DNA of 64,000 nucleotides, taken from positions 12,214,001 through 12,278,000 of the forward strand of contig JBITNC010000001.1 in the NCBI GenBank assembly GCA_050084985.1, read 5' to 3'. The first letter of the stretch is position 1; each line of letters begins with the position of its first letter. The DNA is from Nageia nagi (lineage: Eukaryota; Pinophyta). Both the position numbers and the translations under genes were made by a program. Shown piece by piece: positions 1 through 11,870 of the stretch. Under the pieces are notes generated by a model. The model did not search any database. It saw only the letters and a program-made list of their open reading frames with translations, and had not been told where the DNA came from.

Positions 1-59
1 GAACATAGGATATACGGCCAAGTTGAATATATGGTAACAGAGAATAGACAAATACCAAT

Positions 60-290
60 TTGGTAAAACCACAAACCTTGGCGGAATTGATTACACAATG
101 GAATCTAGGAGGTGAGAAGTTGAAAACTAGACAAGTAGAAGGTATGATCAATGCACAGTTATGTTGGACCATTTGGAAAGAGAGAAATGTTAGGATCTTC
201 AAGGATCGTAGTCAACCCACAGATAAGGGCCAACAAAAGAAAATGTTCAAGTATGTGTTAAGATGGATGCTGAAAAAGATGAGGAACTGA
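60..290 (+). pseudogene. LINE (non-LTR retrotransposon) ORF2 C-terminal tail, remnant
   Basis: The 76-residue reading frame contains the block CWTIWKERNVRIF. This matches the Trp/Lys-Glu-Arg-Asn signature near the C terminus of plant LINE reverse-transcriptase polyproteins, in the zinc-binding RT-associated region. The upstream reverse transcriptase lies outside the window or has been lost, so only the extreme 3' part is present. No poly(A) tail is obvious downstream; the AT-rich stretch after position 480 could be its eroded remains. The identification rests on one short motif recalled from the family, so confidence is moderate. Confidence 0.45.
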
Positions 291-837
291 TCAATTTACT
301 ATCCAAGTTGGAATTTGGAGACAGAAGTATTGTGAATGTGGACACCCAAGAAGAAGCGCAAGGGATAGAGGTTGAAACAGAGGAATGCCATGTGAGGTAT
401 AAGATGTAATAATATTGTAAATTTGGTACAATTTGAGCTCCTAACAGGCTATGATTGAGTAGCATTATTGTTTATTTTGAAGTCAGATTTTAGGATTCTA
501 TCAAAACCCATTTTTTTAAATATAATTTACCTATAAAAAAATTTAAAAATGCTTAAACGTAAATAATCTTCAACAATTATTTTCTATGGTAGTGGCCTGT
601 CTAGTTGTGTAGGCTATGTTTGATGCCATGAGTTGAGCAGCAGGTATCAAAAATAGGTACCGAGACTTATCATTACCATCATCACACCGAAACACATCAA
701 CCGAATTGTGATTAGGGAAGTTCTACTCTACAGAATAAGCATTTTTGTTAATGAAATATCTTGGCTGAAAACCAGCAATCATAGCAATATGTGACTTTAC
801 TATATAATGCAAAGCTATCGACAACTATCCTAAAAGA
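291..837. other. Non-coding spacer
   Basis: I see no gene, RNA or repeat structure here. The stretch is AT-rich with short homopolymers around 510-560. Confidence 0.5.
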
Positions 838-890
838 TATGGGGCAAGCATAACTGATTTTATGCTTGTGACAGTTATGCTTGCCCCATA
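838..890. repeat. Perfect inverted repeat (19-bp arms, 15-nt loop)
   Basis: The left arm (838-856), tatggggcaagcataactg, is exactly reverse-complementary to 872-890; the 15-nt spacer is 857-871. All 19 pairs are Watson-Crick and pairing stops at the next base on each side. The loop also contains tatgcttg, a partial copy of the right arm, so the structure may have arisen by template switching. A hairpin transcript is possible, but nothing else here supports a named small-RNA gene. Confidence 0.9.
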
Positions 891-1284
891 CCATTGTTAC
901 AGGTTTTCATCGCGAACGTCATGTTGTTTTCTATATTAGTATTAGTTGACTATAGGATGTTGAACCAAATGTGTCTCTCACCAAAACTAAAGAACGAAAA
1001 AATCATATCGATGCCCACAGAGACTAGAAAAATCTGGCTGCTGAGATCACAACTTAGGAATTATCTACGAAGACACAAAGATCAAAACGTAGCAATTTAG
1101 TACACAGCCCACAGACCGCATATTCTGACTAATCCCTTCCTAAAACAAAAAAGGAAAAGTTGAAACCCATGAAAAGATACTGTACTGTACAGCACTAGAT
1201 GCACTACATTGCGACTGTGCCCAGCGTTTGACGATAAGAATAAGTTTGATTTCACCTATGTGGAGATGGAACATGAGAATCGAA
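891..1284. other. Non-coding spacer before assembly gap
   Basis: A 68-codon open frame lies at 894-1100 but has no recognisable motif or homology that I can name. I treat it as chance. Confidence 0.5.
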
Positions 1285-1384
1285 NNNNNNNNNNNNNNNN
1301 NNNNNNNNNNNNNNNNNNNNNNNNNNNNNNNNNNNNNNNNNNNNNNNNNNNNNNNNNNNNNNNNNNNNNNNNNNNNNNNNNNNN
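1285..1384. other. Assembly gap (100 N)
   Basis: Exactly 100 undetermined bases, a conventional scaffold-gap length, so the true distance is unknown. Reading frames spanning it are artefacts. Confidence 0.99.
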
Positions 1385-1653
1385 TTCAAGAAAGGCATTC
1401 ATTCCAGACAATATCACCATGAGTTAGTGGTAAGTTTATGAACCACATTCTGAATGGTGAATGTTGTGAGACATCCAACATTTAGATTTGGTACCTTTTG
1501 GTTATGTTACCCTTGTGTTCAACATAGATCCACCAATAAGGTAGTGATGGACACAACCTTCAAGGTTGAAAAGTTGATAAGGAGTGATGTACTTTGTACC
1601 CTTTCTAGAGTTTGTTGTTGATGAGGACATCAACTATTCTAAGTGGGGGAGAA
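1385..1653 (+). mobile_element. Terminal internal region and polypurine tract of an LTR retrotransposon
   Basis: The stretch ends in aagtgggggagaa (1641-1653), a typical plant LTR-element polypurine tract immediately followed by a TG dinucleotide. Just upstream is the tail of a possible polyprotein, reading Asp-Glu-Asp-Ile-Asn near 1621-1635. The rest of the element lies in or beyond the gap at 1285-1384. This is a pattern-based call without domain support. Confidence 0.45.
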
Positions 1654-2149
1654 TGTGAGAGGGCCACCTCTCCCAGGGTTGTGAGTGTGCTTAGAGTGTA
1701 ACCTCTAGCACATGGAGACCCATTTCGAACCCAAACTATCATGCTTGAGGAACTATGGTGGACATAGATGCGAGTTTGTTCCTATGGTTACACTAGCTGG
1801 GATGAAAGGGTGAATAAAGCTTAGGGGGACCTTAGGGGTGCAACCCATTAGAAGGTTGTTGGTTGGGTGGTGAGCGCTAGGTCTCTAGTAACTATGATAA
1901 TCCAATGCTCCAAGGGGCCAGATCAACCCTAAAGGCATGAGGCCTCAAGTAGTATGTAACTACGAAGTTGATGGATAGGCAGAGTTGGCTAGACATGCGG
2001 GTCATACCGTAAGGGGTCATACCAAGTAGGGGTGATTCCCATTAGTCTAGTACCTAGGCTTGCGAACCTTATTATCTATGCTAGTGCCTAGCAGTACCTA
2101 CAGTAGCCACTCTCTTAGGGGTAGCTCAATGGGTACTATTTCACCTACA
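1654..2149 (+). repeat. Putative 3' LTR (about 0.5 kb)
   Basis: The segment begins TGTGAGAGGG directly after the polypurine tract and is markedly less AT-rich than what follows. A change to AT-rich sequence after the cacctaca at about 2149 is taken as the LTR end (CA). No partner LTR is in the window, so the right boundary is a guess based on composition. Confidence 0.35.
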
Positions 2150-2375
2150 TTATTAAAAATATCGATCAATACATGAAACTGTAAAGAGGATTACCATATT
2201 TGGTATTATACATTAACTTATGCATAATCAAATTTGAAATTGCTTATAAATCCTAACACATTGTATAACTAATTTATCTTATATAAGATGTCCATATCAA
2301 ATACTAATTATGTAACTAGCTTAAAATTTTCATTTTAGAAATTATATAGCTAATATTCATGCTTTTCATATTTTT

Positions 2376-2735
2376 TTCCTCCATAAGCAAATGGTTGTGT
2401 TTGAAGGTTGTGCAATATTAAATTAATTATATATCTTATAACTCCATCTCAACTTTGATATTATCTTTCATTGACTATCTTTTGCCCTTTTTTGTTTATT
2501 ATTTTCTTTCTTTTTTAGTATGTTTAAGGTTCCTTTTTTCTATCCACCCCTTATGAGTTCCAAACTAGTATAAGTTCCCTCAAGTTTTAGTAAGGATCAA
2601 AATATATAACAAAAAAATAAGTAAACTCAAAAATAGATTGAATACTATAGACTACTAAATGCATTTTTAGTAATATGATTGTAATAAATTATAATTATGG
2701 ATAGCCTTATAAGCCTTTTCCACGTTATCTTTCTT
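2376..2735. repeat. Duplicated AT-rich block I-a (partner at 5236-5545)
   Basis: This stretch and 5236-5545 share a diverged but continuous alignment in the same orientation, including the run tttgaaggtt.tgcaatat and the later ctatccac.cctta..a.tt.caaa. The identity of the repeat is unknown. Confidence 0.75.
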
Positions 2736-2922
2736 ATTTAGTATGTTTAAGATTTTGTTTTCTATCCACCCCTCATGAGTTTCAAACTAATATAAGCTCC
2801 TCAAGTTTTTTTAAGGATCAAAATATATAACAAAAAAAGTACACTCAAAAATACTAAATGCAATTTTAGTACTTTGAATGGAATTAATTATAATAATGGA
2901 TAGCCTTATAAGCCTTTTCCAC
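2514..2922. repeat. Tandem duplication, about 0.2-kb unit
   Basis: Unit 1 (2514-2723) and unit 2 (2737-2922) both start near tttagtatgtttaag, contain tctatccacccct.atgag and aaggatcaaaatatataaca, and end in agccttataagccttttcc. Unit 2 has short internal deletions. The partner block at 5236-5545 has a single unit, so the tandem step came after the larger duplication or was lost there. Confidence 0.8.
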
Positions 2923-3465
2923 ATTGATAAATTTGCTATGCTAGTGTCATCTTAGCACACTATAAAATAATATAATCCTTATAATAGTCCCCATTGTTTT
3001 ACTATCAACTCACTTAAGGATCAACTTTTTGATGAATAAGTTTTCATTGTTTTTTATTTTACCTTCATTTTCTTTCTTAGTGGAATTAAGGCTATAACAA
3101 ATTAAATTCGAAAATTTATTTTAACCATCAAAAGGTTGATCTTCACCTAACTACAATCTACAAAAGAAATGAACCACTTTAAATCAAGATCACTTCCTTA
3201 CTAATACAACCTATAAAAATAAACTAAAAAAATTTAAATACTTACTTGGAATTTAAAATATGTCTTATTTCTATATCTGAAAATTTAAAACAACATCAAT
3301 TAAAAAAATTATTAATTAAAAAAGCAAACGCAAAAATATCAATTTAAAAATACATAAATAAATAAAATGTATCAATAATGAAGAGTGCAATTGAAAATCT
3401 GTTTCACCTAAAAATTTTGATCGTTGAATGCATTATGTCGTTCTCGCACCTTTCGTTAATGGACG

Positions 3466-3745
3466 TTATGACCACGATGGAATCCCTCTAAATATCCGAG
3501 AGAACGATTTCCTCCAAGTGGAAGCCTTTTATTTATGAAAGTAGTTAAGACCGTACGAATTAATAAAACCTAAAACAATGGTAGGTGGAAGTACGAGCGA
3601 CTACCCATGTCGGTCGATAGCTGCAACTACGATGACGGATGATAGGGATTCATTCCACGATGTGACACGCAATCACTCCCCGGAAGCAGATTCGAATGAA
3701 GTGAAACAATTACTATTCTTGGCTTTTACTCATCACTAATATGTA
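3466..3745. repeat. Duplicated block I-b (partner at 5893-6125)
   Basis: The block shares accacgatggaa, then acgatttcctccaa.tggaagcctttt and a tail cttgcttttactcatcac, with 5893-6125 in direct orientation. It is more CG-containing than its surroundings. No reading frame is conserved between the two copies, so it is probably a non-coding repeat. Confidence 0.75.
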
Positions 3746-5235
3746 TTTAAATTACAAAAAATCAATTGTAGTTGGTACCACAAGTTTTTATAAAAGAATG
3801 TATGGAGCATCAAATTTTTACTTTAGAGAAATTATGGAGCTTCCCTCGTGTTCGATGGGGATATGGAGCAGTTTCTATTTTAGAGTAGTAATGCATTTAG
3901 GTTCACTTCCAAGACTTCCAATCCAAGTTAGAGTTATTCCAGACTCTTATCACACCCGTAGTCTTGTATGGAGTGGAGATCTAGGGCTTTAATTTGAGAG
4001 TAGCGGACTGGATCAAGATCAAGAGAATTTTAATCTCTTTCCTCTCCATTTTATATGGAGTAAGAGATTAGTTCTCGTAGAGTTTGGTTATCAACCTCTC
4101 CAGATTAGGGCAATAACCTCCACGATACTCTTTCTACAATGCCTCCAACAGTTATTGAGTTATTCAGAGGAGTGTCTTATGCCTACTTGACTCCTGACCA
4201 GAGCTTTAGCCTCCTTGATGGAGTTAGCAGCCTAAGGTTACAAACGTTGTTGGTTCATTAAGGTTTTCAAGATGCTTCAAAGGTTTGGTTTCTCAATAGA
4301 TAGTCGTCCCTCTCCCCCCAAGAGGATGTCGAGGACCACAGATGACCCTTTGCCATCACTCTGAGAGTCGATCTATAGGGCCTTCATCCAGTCCACCTAG
4401 GTTTCCCCTCATAGCCTTTAACACCAAGTTAGATCATTATGCATAGTATTTCCTTTAAATCAATAGGGGTTTGATCACTCCTCTGGGTTACATTAGTTTG
4501 CACCTTCCTTTGGGTTTGAGAATGGCCCTTGGTCAACTCAGAGTCTGTTCACACCAACTATGTTTAGAGTCAAATCATCACATGTCCAGGGATTTGAGGA
4601 TATGTTGCCTTTGTTAGTGGAAGATTGAGTTCGAGGAGCATTTTGCTTTCAGATGCTCAGTCTATTTATGAGATCAAATGTCACTATCATTACCTTTTTC
4701 GGGATGCACACATCTCACTAGCCTTCTTCATACAATATCCAGATCAATGTTGCCTTACCTTATACTTCAAGGAGACCTTCCTTCTTCGAAAGCGACTCTT
4801 AGCACATGCATATCAACCTAGGGAGGAATGACGAATCACATCCTTATTCAGAGCCTCTTCCCTAAAAGGGACTCATCAGAGGCATTGAGAGGAGCAGCCA
4901 CTCCCTCTTCGTTAGATTAGGAGATGCATTCAGGTCTCCGAGGGTCCCATTAAGGGAGCATCAGATTACTTCTTTCTTCTCCACATTAGTCTTTCGGACA
5001 TTCCTTTGAGGCCCCCACTAAGATGACTCCTTTGTTATTGTAGATTTTGTACAACCGTCCTTAGATTTCGAGTCCTCTCTTACATGGTTGTATTAGCCTT
5101 AATTAGGCTATCCCTTTTGTTTGATTTAGAGGAAGCCCAATAGGGGCTTACTGACATCTTACACATGTATTGTTCACTCTAATCTCATTGACCACTTTTG
5201 GTCACCTATGAATATTAATATACTTTCTTTCTTTC
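3746..5235. other. Unidentified, less AT-rich segment between the duplicated blocks
   Basis: About 1.5 kb of more balanced composition separates the two duplicated stretches. It holds only short open frames (for example 3741-3992 and 4625-4831) with no recognisable domain. It may be an old insertion, but I see no terminal repeats or target duplication at its edges. Confidence 0.4.
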
Positions 5236-5545
5236 TTCATAACTAAATGGTAGTATTTGAAGGTTATGCAATATCAAATTAATTTGATATTTTATAATTT
5301 CATCTCAATTTTGATATTATGTTTCATTAATTATTTTTGCCCTCTTTATTTATTATTTTCTCTCTTGTTTAATATATTTAAGTTTCTTTTTTCTATCCAC
5401 TCCTTATGAATTCCAAATTAATATAAACTCCCTCTAAGAATCAAATTAAGTAACAAAAAATTAGTAGAATCTTGATAGACCACTAAATGTAATTGTAGTA
5501 ATTTGAATGAAGTTCATTATAATGTTGGATTGCCTTATTTGGTGC
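5236..5545. repeat. Duplicated AT-rich block II-a
   Basis: Partner of 2376-2735 in the same orientation; the alignment breaks near 5540 (gttggattgcctta), after which the two loci differ until block b. Confidence 0.75.
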
Positions 5546-5892
5546 ATAAGATGTGATTGAAGTTTTTAGTTTTCTTAGATTGTGAAGACTATTATCCATT
5601 CAATCCTAATAAGGTTGTAATATATTATAGAATAATCAAATTGTTGAGTTAAGATTCTTTTTAGGGATTAGGATTTATCTTGTTGCTATAAAATAATAGT
5701 CTACAATTAATGGAGGCTATCAGGTGTAAAAGAATTGCAAAGAGGTATTGATATGGGGATCATCTTTTAATGTAGAGTTTTTAGTTGTAATTTAACTTTT
5801 ATGTTATGTGACAGAATAGAAATATGATTTTATGAATACAATATTTTAATTAGTTTGTTATTATACTTTATGATATGATACATGAAAAATAT
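5546..5892. other. Non-coding spacer between blocks II-a and II-b
   Basis: AT-rich; nothing recognised. It replaces the different sequence found at 2925-3465 between blocks I-a and I-b. Confidence 0.5.
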
Positions 5893-6125
5893 AACCACGA
5901 TGGAAACCTCTAAAATAGACAACGATTTCCTCCAATTGGAAGCCTTTTCTTCACGAGAGTAGTTAGTACAGTACGAATTCGTAAAAACCTAAATATAACG
6001 TTAGCTGAAGTATGAGGCGGCTACCCATATTCGATAGCTTGAGGTGCGATGAAGACTGCCATAAAATAATTTCATTACTATCCTTGCTTTTACTCATCAG
6101 TAATATTTACTAACAATTGTAATTT
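5893..6125. repeat. Duplicated block II-b
   Basis: Partner of 3466-3745 in the same orientation, with several CG to TG/CA differences consistent with methylation decay. Confidence 0.75.
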
Positions 6126-6352
6126 TATGGAATGGGTATGTCAATGTGAAAGAGAGTGATTTTTGCGATAATTAGATTATAATATAAAAATAAATTATAT
6201 TTAATATATAATTTTCTAAATTTTTATAAATGTGATATTTTTATTATAATATTTTAATGATAATTTGTATACAAAATGTTGATATCTTAAAATACTTGAA
6301 TTACTTTAATCTTTAAATTTATGAATGATTACTTTCTTAGATTATCAATAAT

Positions 6353-6475
6353 CTTTTTTTTGTTATTATTATTATTTTTAATATTTTTTTATTTGTTATT
6401 ATTATTAATATTTATTTTGTTATTATTATTATTATTATTTCTATTTTAATTATTATTATTATTATTCTTATTAGA
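6353..6475. repeat. AT-only trinucleotide microsatellite (TTA/ATT)n, imperfect
   Basis: About 120 bases made almost only of ttattattatt-type repeats, interrupted by poly-T runs. Confidence 0.9.
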
Positions 6476-7315
6476 AGATTTTTAATTGTCTTAATTTTGA
6501 ATCCATGGTACTTTATATTACTCTTGATTATCTTCTAATATCTTTAAACATGATTTGATGACATAAATCTATATTAAAACCATCTTAAAAGATTTAATTA
6601 AAATTTATTATACTCCCACCAATGAAAAATCACAATATAAAATACCTTCCAATCTTCACAATACTTTCAATTGATGTAATTTTATATTTTCATTGAAGAA
6701 AACATGATAAAAAAGAAAATTTTAATTGATTAAAATTTTTATTATCCTTTTTTCTTCTAAATTTTAATAATGTGATATACTTTATTTATTTTTATAATTT
6801 AATTTCTAAATTTTCAATCATTTACAAGGTCATCCATTCAGCTATATTTTTCTAAAGACAGTTGTATTGACAATAATACTATATACCTATTAACAAGGAA
6901 AGGAGCCCACATAAAAAACAATATATCTCATTGATCAATAATAACGAGAACATATAATGCCCTCAGTCCTTGGGATTTGACATGCATCACATATCAATAC
7001 CACAACATTTTATTACAGAATACGAGAATCAGAAGACTATCTCTACATGGGTAGATAGAAATATGTAGGCTGAAGATTATTAAATATGATAGAGAGCACA
7101 ACAATGTAATGCTCAAAACAAAATACAACACCACATTAACCATTCAGTCAATCCTTTGGATATCGATCCATTCTCACTCCAAACATTGTATTAATCTAGT
7201 AATGGATAATGATATCACACCATATATGAAGCAGCTCATAGTGAATTGCTCACTAACGCTTCTAAACATCATAGTGAATTGGTCACTAACTCTTCTAAAC
7301 ATTTCCTGCAATGAA
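6476..7315. other. Non-coding AT-rich spacer before second gap
   Basis: No gene or RNA seen. A short direct repeat (atagtgaatt.g.tcacta) lies around 7238-7290. Confidence 0.5.
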
Positions 7316-7415
7316 NNNNNNNNNNNNNNNNNNNNNNNNNNNNNNNNNNNNNNNNNNNNNNNNNNNNNNNNNNNNNNNNNNNNNNNNNNNNNNNNNNNNN
7401 NNNNNNNNNNNNNNN
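7316..7415. other. Assembly gap (100 N)
   Basis: Exactly 100 undetermined bases. The first 81 bases of the 5' LTR of the next element, present in its 3' LTR at 14198-14278, are missing here and must lie in the gap. Confidence 0.99.
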
Positions 7416-8017
7416 AAAATGTATAAGAAAGGTGTAGGCCATGTATTCGACCCTTGTGGCATGTACAAGGCGTCAAATCTTATAATAGAAGCATCTCTAT
7501 ATAAAGGCATTCAAGACATACAAAGATAGATGGTCGGATTATCATCAAAAGGAGACTAGACAAGGGGCAGATTACAAAAGGCCTAAAGCTTCTATCAACT
7601 AAAGATCGGATAGAGAATCAAGGACTCGAGCATCATTTTCAAAGCAAACCTTTGCAAGGTCTTCTTATTTGTAATAAGCGTATCTCTTATCTCAAGCATT
7701 ATCACACTTTCATTATATTTATAAATCATTCATTCTCTTTTCATTTTATATTTCGTTTCATCTTTAGTTTTATCCTTAACAAAACACCAATGGCGTACTG
7801 TTACTAGGGCACTAGTGCTATGCTTATGTATGTGATATTGCTTATTCTTGATGTATGACTTTCCTTAATCAATTGAATATGCATGTTAATGAAATGAACC
7901 TGTATGTTTAATCATCTATTGTCATATTCCTACTTTATTGTCAACAACTAATAGACCAAATAGTGTATGTATTAATTCCCCTAATTAATTATACTATTGC
8001 ATTATTTAGGGTCTACA
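7416..8017 (+). repeat. 5' LTR (start hidden in gap)
   Basis: Aligns base for base with 14279-14879 with scattered, mostly transition differences. The right end is gggtctaca; the corresponding 3' LTR end reads gggtctaaa. Confidence 0.93.
7498..7505 (+). promoter_or_regulatory. TATA box of the gag-only element (5' LTR)
   Basis: TATATAAA followed by GG, conserved in the 3' LTR at 14361. It is placed as expected for an LTR promoter, about 160-180 bases after the LTR start judged from the 3' LTR. Confidence 0.6.
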
Positions 8018-8083
8018 TCTTCATGAACCTGATATTCTTACACACCTAGGTCTTCATCTAGGGAAAAATCGTTCTATAACATC

Positions 8084-10163
8084 ATGAATCCATTTTTGCT
8101 ACTTTTTCTCTCCAAAGAGGAAGTGCTTCAAATAGTAGCCAAAGAGCAAGATAAAACTAGGGTTTATTCTGCTTATATCCCAAAGATGGATCCTAACTCA
8201 AATAACCCTACCATATCAAAATCCAAAGTACAATTTTTGGAGGTTAGGAGAAGTCTTCGAATTAATCTTAAATTGTCTATTCAAATCCCCCCTCCTAATA
8301 CCATCTGGGATCCTAAATCTTTAGATTTTGGTAAATGAATGTCCATTATCGGAGAGACTCCCAATCATTATGCTATTCTTGACCCTAACAACTTGGATAA
8401 TTTGGATCATAATCTAGAACCCTTTAAGGACAATGAACTCCTTGATCTTGATAGGATTCCTTGCTATGCTCGGTCCATTCAATAGGTGTTATCTGATAAA
8501 CAAGGGCTATAATTTTTTATTTGTAATAACACTTCTGTTGTAGTGAAATTTCTTACAAATGCAAATTTGCTCGATAACCACTTTGAAGCTGTAGAATCCA
8601 AAGATATCTTATTCCTCTATAAGGAATCTTTGAAACATCTTTAACCTATGCATGACATGCATGATGTGGAAAACATGCTCGATTATCATCATAGCACAGG
8701 CATCATATATCCTAATGGAGTAGAGCTTGAACTAGAGCTTGATGCTAAGTTGGAATAGCAACTGCATGAGGAAGATGTTTTTGGAAGTGATGATTAGTCA
8801 AAACCTAAGGATGAAGAAGAAGAATCTTACAATAGTTTGATCCTTTATCCACATTACTTTTATAGAGAAAAGAAAGGAAAAGGTCACATTCTTTTACTTG
8901 ATGATGAAATTAGAACTCTTGTTAAACAACAACTTACTGAAGTTATTAGAGAAGCCTTTAAGCTACATCTAACTTGGACTCCCAAGGAGCATGAGCTTAA
9001 GGTAGGTATCATTATGGATATCCAAAAAAATACTGATTGGTATAAATAACCTCCATACAAATAATTGGAAATCTTGGTAGGGGTATTGCATGAACTTGAG
9101 TAGGATAAGGTTAATTATACTAACAAGTTTCCTATTTTGAAAAATACTCCACTTCAAACACCAAACAATATACAACAATCTCCCTCTCCCCCACAACCAT
9201 CCTCAAAGACCAATGTAGGATCTAACAACATTGTGAGTAGTGAGGATGATTTCCTTTCATGTTTAAAAAGACCCCTCATTGATTGAATTCTTGCCAAAAT
9301 AATCACTAGGAAAAAGTGTGTCAAATTTATTAAGTTTGATGGTATGCAAGATCCTAGGATGCATGTTTGTAAATTTTATGAAGTTATTGAATATATGCAT
9401 GATCAAGATTTGTTGGCTAAGTTATTTTCTTACAGTTTGAAGGATGAGGCTCTAAAATGGTACTTCCAGCTTCTTGAAAGCAACATTGATAGGTATGAGG
9501 ATTTGATTCACATATTTTTGCATGATTATGATTATAACATTACTAAGAAGGTTTACCTTAAGGACTTATGTAAAATTAAACAACTCTCTAACCGATCAGT
9601 GAAGGATTTTGTGAAGGTATGGAAACAAAATGCTAATAAACTCACCATGGATGAACATGAACTCAAGCATATTTTTGTGGATGGTCTCTTACCTATATAT
9701 AAGCTATTTGTCATTTCTAATCATGATATATTTATAGGAGATATGATTAACACTATTACTAAAAAGGAACCATGCATTAAAAAATTGAGTGCTATGAAAC
9801 ATGTTGATCATGCTTCACCTGCAAAACCTATTACTAAGAATCAAACCAAGGTTGAAGCAAATTATGTTGCATGCAAAAAAATAAGGTAGTTCTCCACCCA
9901 AACATACTTGCCAATATACTCCTTTAACTGATAGTGTTGATAATATTTTGAATGTATTATTAGATGAGGAACTGATTGAATTACCTCCTATTGTTGAACC
10001 TAAGTTTACTAATGGTGTGACTAAAAATTTTTACTATGAAGAATTTGGTAATTTATACAGGGTACCTAGTCATCTAACTCAGGATTGCAGGACTCTTCAT
10101 AACCTTATACAAGATTTCATTGATAATGGAGTAATCAGGATAGATCCAAAAGGAGTTGCATAG
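8084..10163 (+). pseudogene. gag: Decayed gag polyprotein of the gag-only element
   Basis: From the Met at 8084 one frame stays largely readable to 9889 through repeated stops, then resumes one base out of frame from about 9890 to 10163. The core at 9330-9560 is a retrotransposon gag (capsid) domain: a Phe-Asp-Gly..Asp-Pro..His start, a Ser-Leu..Ala..Trp-Tyr centre and a Phe..His-Asp-Tyr tail. The end (9910-10150) matches the gag C-terminal segment of Tat-like elements, including Leu-Thr-Gln-Asp-Cys-Arg-Thr-Leu and Ile-Gln-Asp-Phe-Ile-Asp-Asn-Gly. The other zinc-knuckle Cys/His residues are degenerate. Capsid would package element RNA; this copy cannot make it intact. An acidic, Glu/Asp-rich N-terminal half precedes the capsid domain. 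Confidence 0.8.
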
Positions 10164-11079
10164 GCAGGACTTGTACATCCGAATAATGTACAACTAGGGG
10201 TATTCAATAATCCCCTACCATCTTCACAATCTTGAGGGTGCATTGGTATAGTAAGTGTTTCCCATAATTTACATTCTTTTTTGGCTAACACTTGTACATA
10301 CAGGCATCCTCCTCTAAACAAGAATAGGAACAAAATCAAAAGGCATGATGCTAGTAGCATGAATTCTTGCTTTCAGGGCACCAATGGCATAGGGATGACT
10401 ACTACAAAAGTACACCTTTTTATCCCTACCTCTATGAAGTGTATTTGGATGGAGAAAACTCCTGAGGTACATAAGGTTATTCCTTGATCTCTTTTTGATA
10501 TCACAATTAATGTATATTAGTAGCTAGAGTATTTTTGTATCTTTTTGCTTTCCTATTCTATGTGTGCTCTAGTCTAATGATTTATCTGATTTGCATCTAT
10601 CGTTCCTTCCTATGTCCATAATTTGGGGATCTAGCTCATATTTATGCACGATGCCAATGCCCTGCTATCTTTATTTTAGGGTGCTTGCATCATGGTTTTC
10701 CTAGGACAAAATGTTTAAAATCCACTTTTTATCATTCAAAACACTGTGCCTTAGCCTATAGGCTAATCCTAGGTGTTGTACCATCACATCTATGTTCACA
10801 CACACCCTCATATCCTTCATTGGTTTCTCCAAGTACCTATGTTCCTTGAGGTTGTGTGTCATTTCAATTTGTATGCATGACTTATGCTTGTTATCAGTTG
10901 AACATAACATAATGTGTGGGTTTTTAGCATGTTTTACTATTAGTGAGTCAGTTTTTGGAGTTCATTATGCCTCTGTGTGTGTTCAATGTCAACCATCTAA
11001 ATATAACACAAAGATAAAAAACAAAGAGTATTGAGTCCACAAATTATGAGTCAAAAAATTTATACAAAATAGATATACA
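10164..11079. other. Non-coding internal region of the gag-only element
   Basis: Short open frames on both strands with no recognised domain. Immediately after gag the sequence reads Asn-Pro-Leu-Pro, a phrase common at the end of such gag proteins, and then degenerates. Confidence 0.5.
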
Positions 11080-11870
11080 TGGGCCTTAGCCCTACATCAT
11101 CCACCAATATGGGTGGGCACTAGCCTCACTACTAGATGCATCACTCCTAGAGCACACTCTTCTACCACTACCATCGCTAGCTCTAGATATGGAGACTCCA
11201 CTTGAGATATCACTAGTCGTGAGTCCATGAGCCTCTAAGAGGGTCTTGGCCCTTGTATAGTTGGCCTGCATCTGGGATACCTCTAGAGCCTAAGCCATAA
11301 CTTGATCATGTTTACTCTACATGAACACCCATTATTGATTTTGTGGGGGCATGGTGAGCCTATCCTAGAGGCCCTTCTCTATTTGGGACAATGAAGCCAC
11401 CTCTACATCTTACATCAAAAGTGTAGCCTTCACCATAGCTAACTCCACCTCCAATGGTTGGAGATGTGCCAACTCGACCTCCATCGACCTCAATTTAGCT
11501 AGCTTAGCATCCATGGACACCATCTATGCATCTGAAATCCCTATCATATAATATATAATACCAGTTAGTCTCTCTCATTAGTTATAATTAAAATTTGAAA
11601 ATCATGAAGAGCTATGAGTAGAGTCTTTCTTACCTGGAGTAGAGGAAACTGCTGCTAGCACCTCCAATCCCCCTACTGGTGGAGGCCCATTATGGATGGA
11701 ATTATCTACATTCATCTAATCCTCCTCCTTTGATAGTGGGCTTGATGAACTATCCAATGCATCATTTTCATTCATTTGAGTTTCCAATGCACCCTTTACA
11801 TTTTCATCAATTGCTAGTTTTTCATATGATATGGGATACTTGTTTATAATATATAATTAAAGAAATTGAA
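11080..11870 (-). pseudogene. Antisense coiled-coil gene fragment with an intron remnant
   Basis: Read on the minus strand, two open stretches flank a plausible 102-bp intron. The upstream part (about 11850-11634) is acidic and Ser-rich and ends in Val-Ser-Ser-Thr-Pro. The downstream part (11531-11080) has Leu/Val heptad-like spacing (Ala-Lys-Leu-Ala-Lys-Leu, Val-Glu-Leu-Ala), then a Ser/Arg-rich tail. Its stops fall at probable Gln positions (TAG). I do not recognise the parent gene. Its orientation opposite to gag suggests either capture of a host gene fragment or an antisense accessory ORF of the element. Confidence 0.45.
11532..11633 (-). other. Candidate GT-AG intron in the antisense fragment
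   Basis: On the minus strand the donor reads CCAG/GTAAG and the acceptor is a T-rich stretch ending TTTCAG before ATG. Length is 102 bases and composition is AT-rich, both normal for a plant intron. Confidence 0.5.

Noticed and set aside
1209-1427. Open frames running through the first run of N
   Set aside because: They consist mostly of undetermined residues across the 100-base gap.
7109-7529. Open frames on both strands running through the second run of N
   Set aside because: Artefacts of the gap at 7316-7415.
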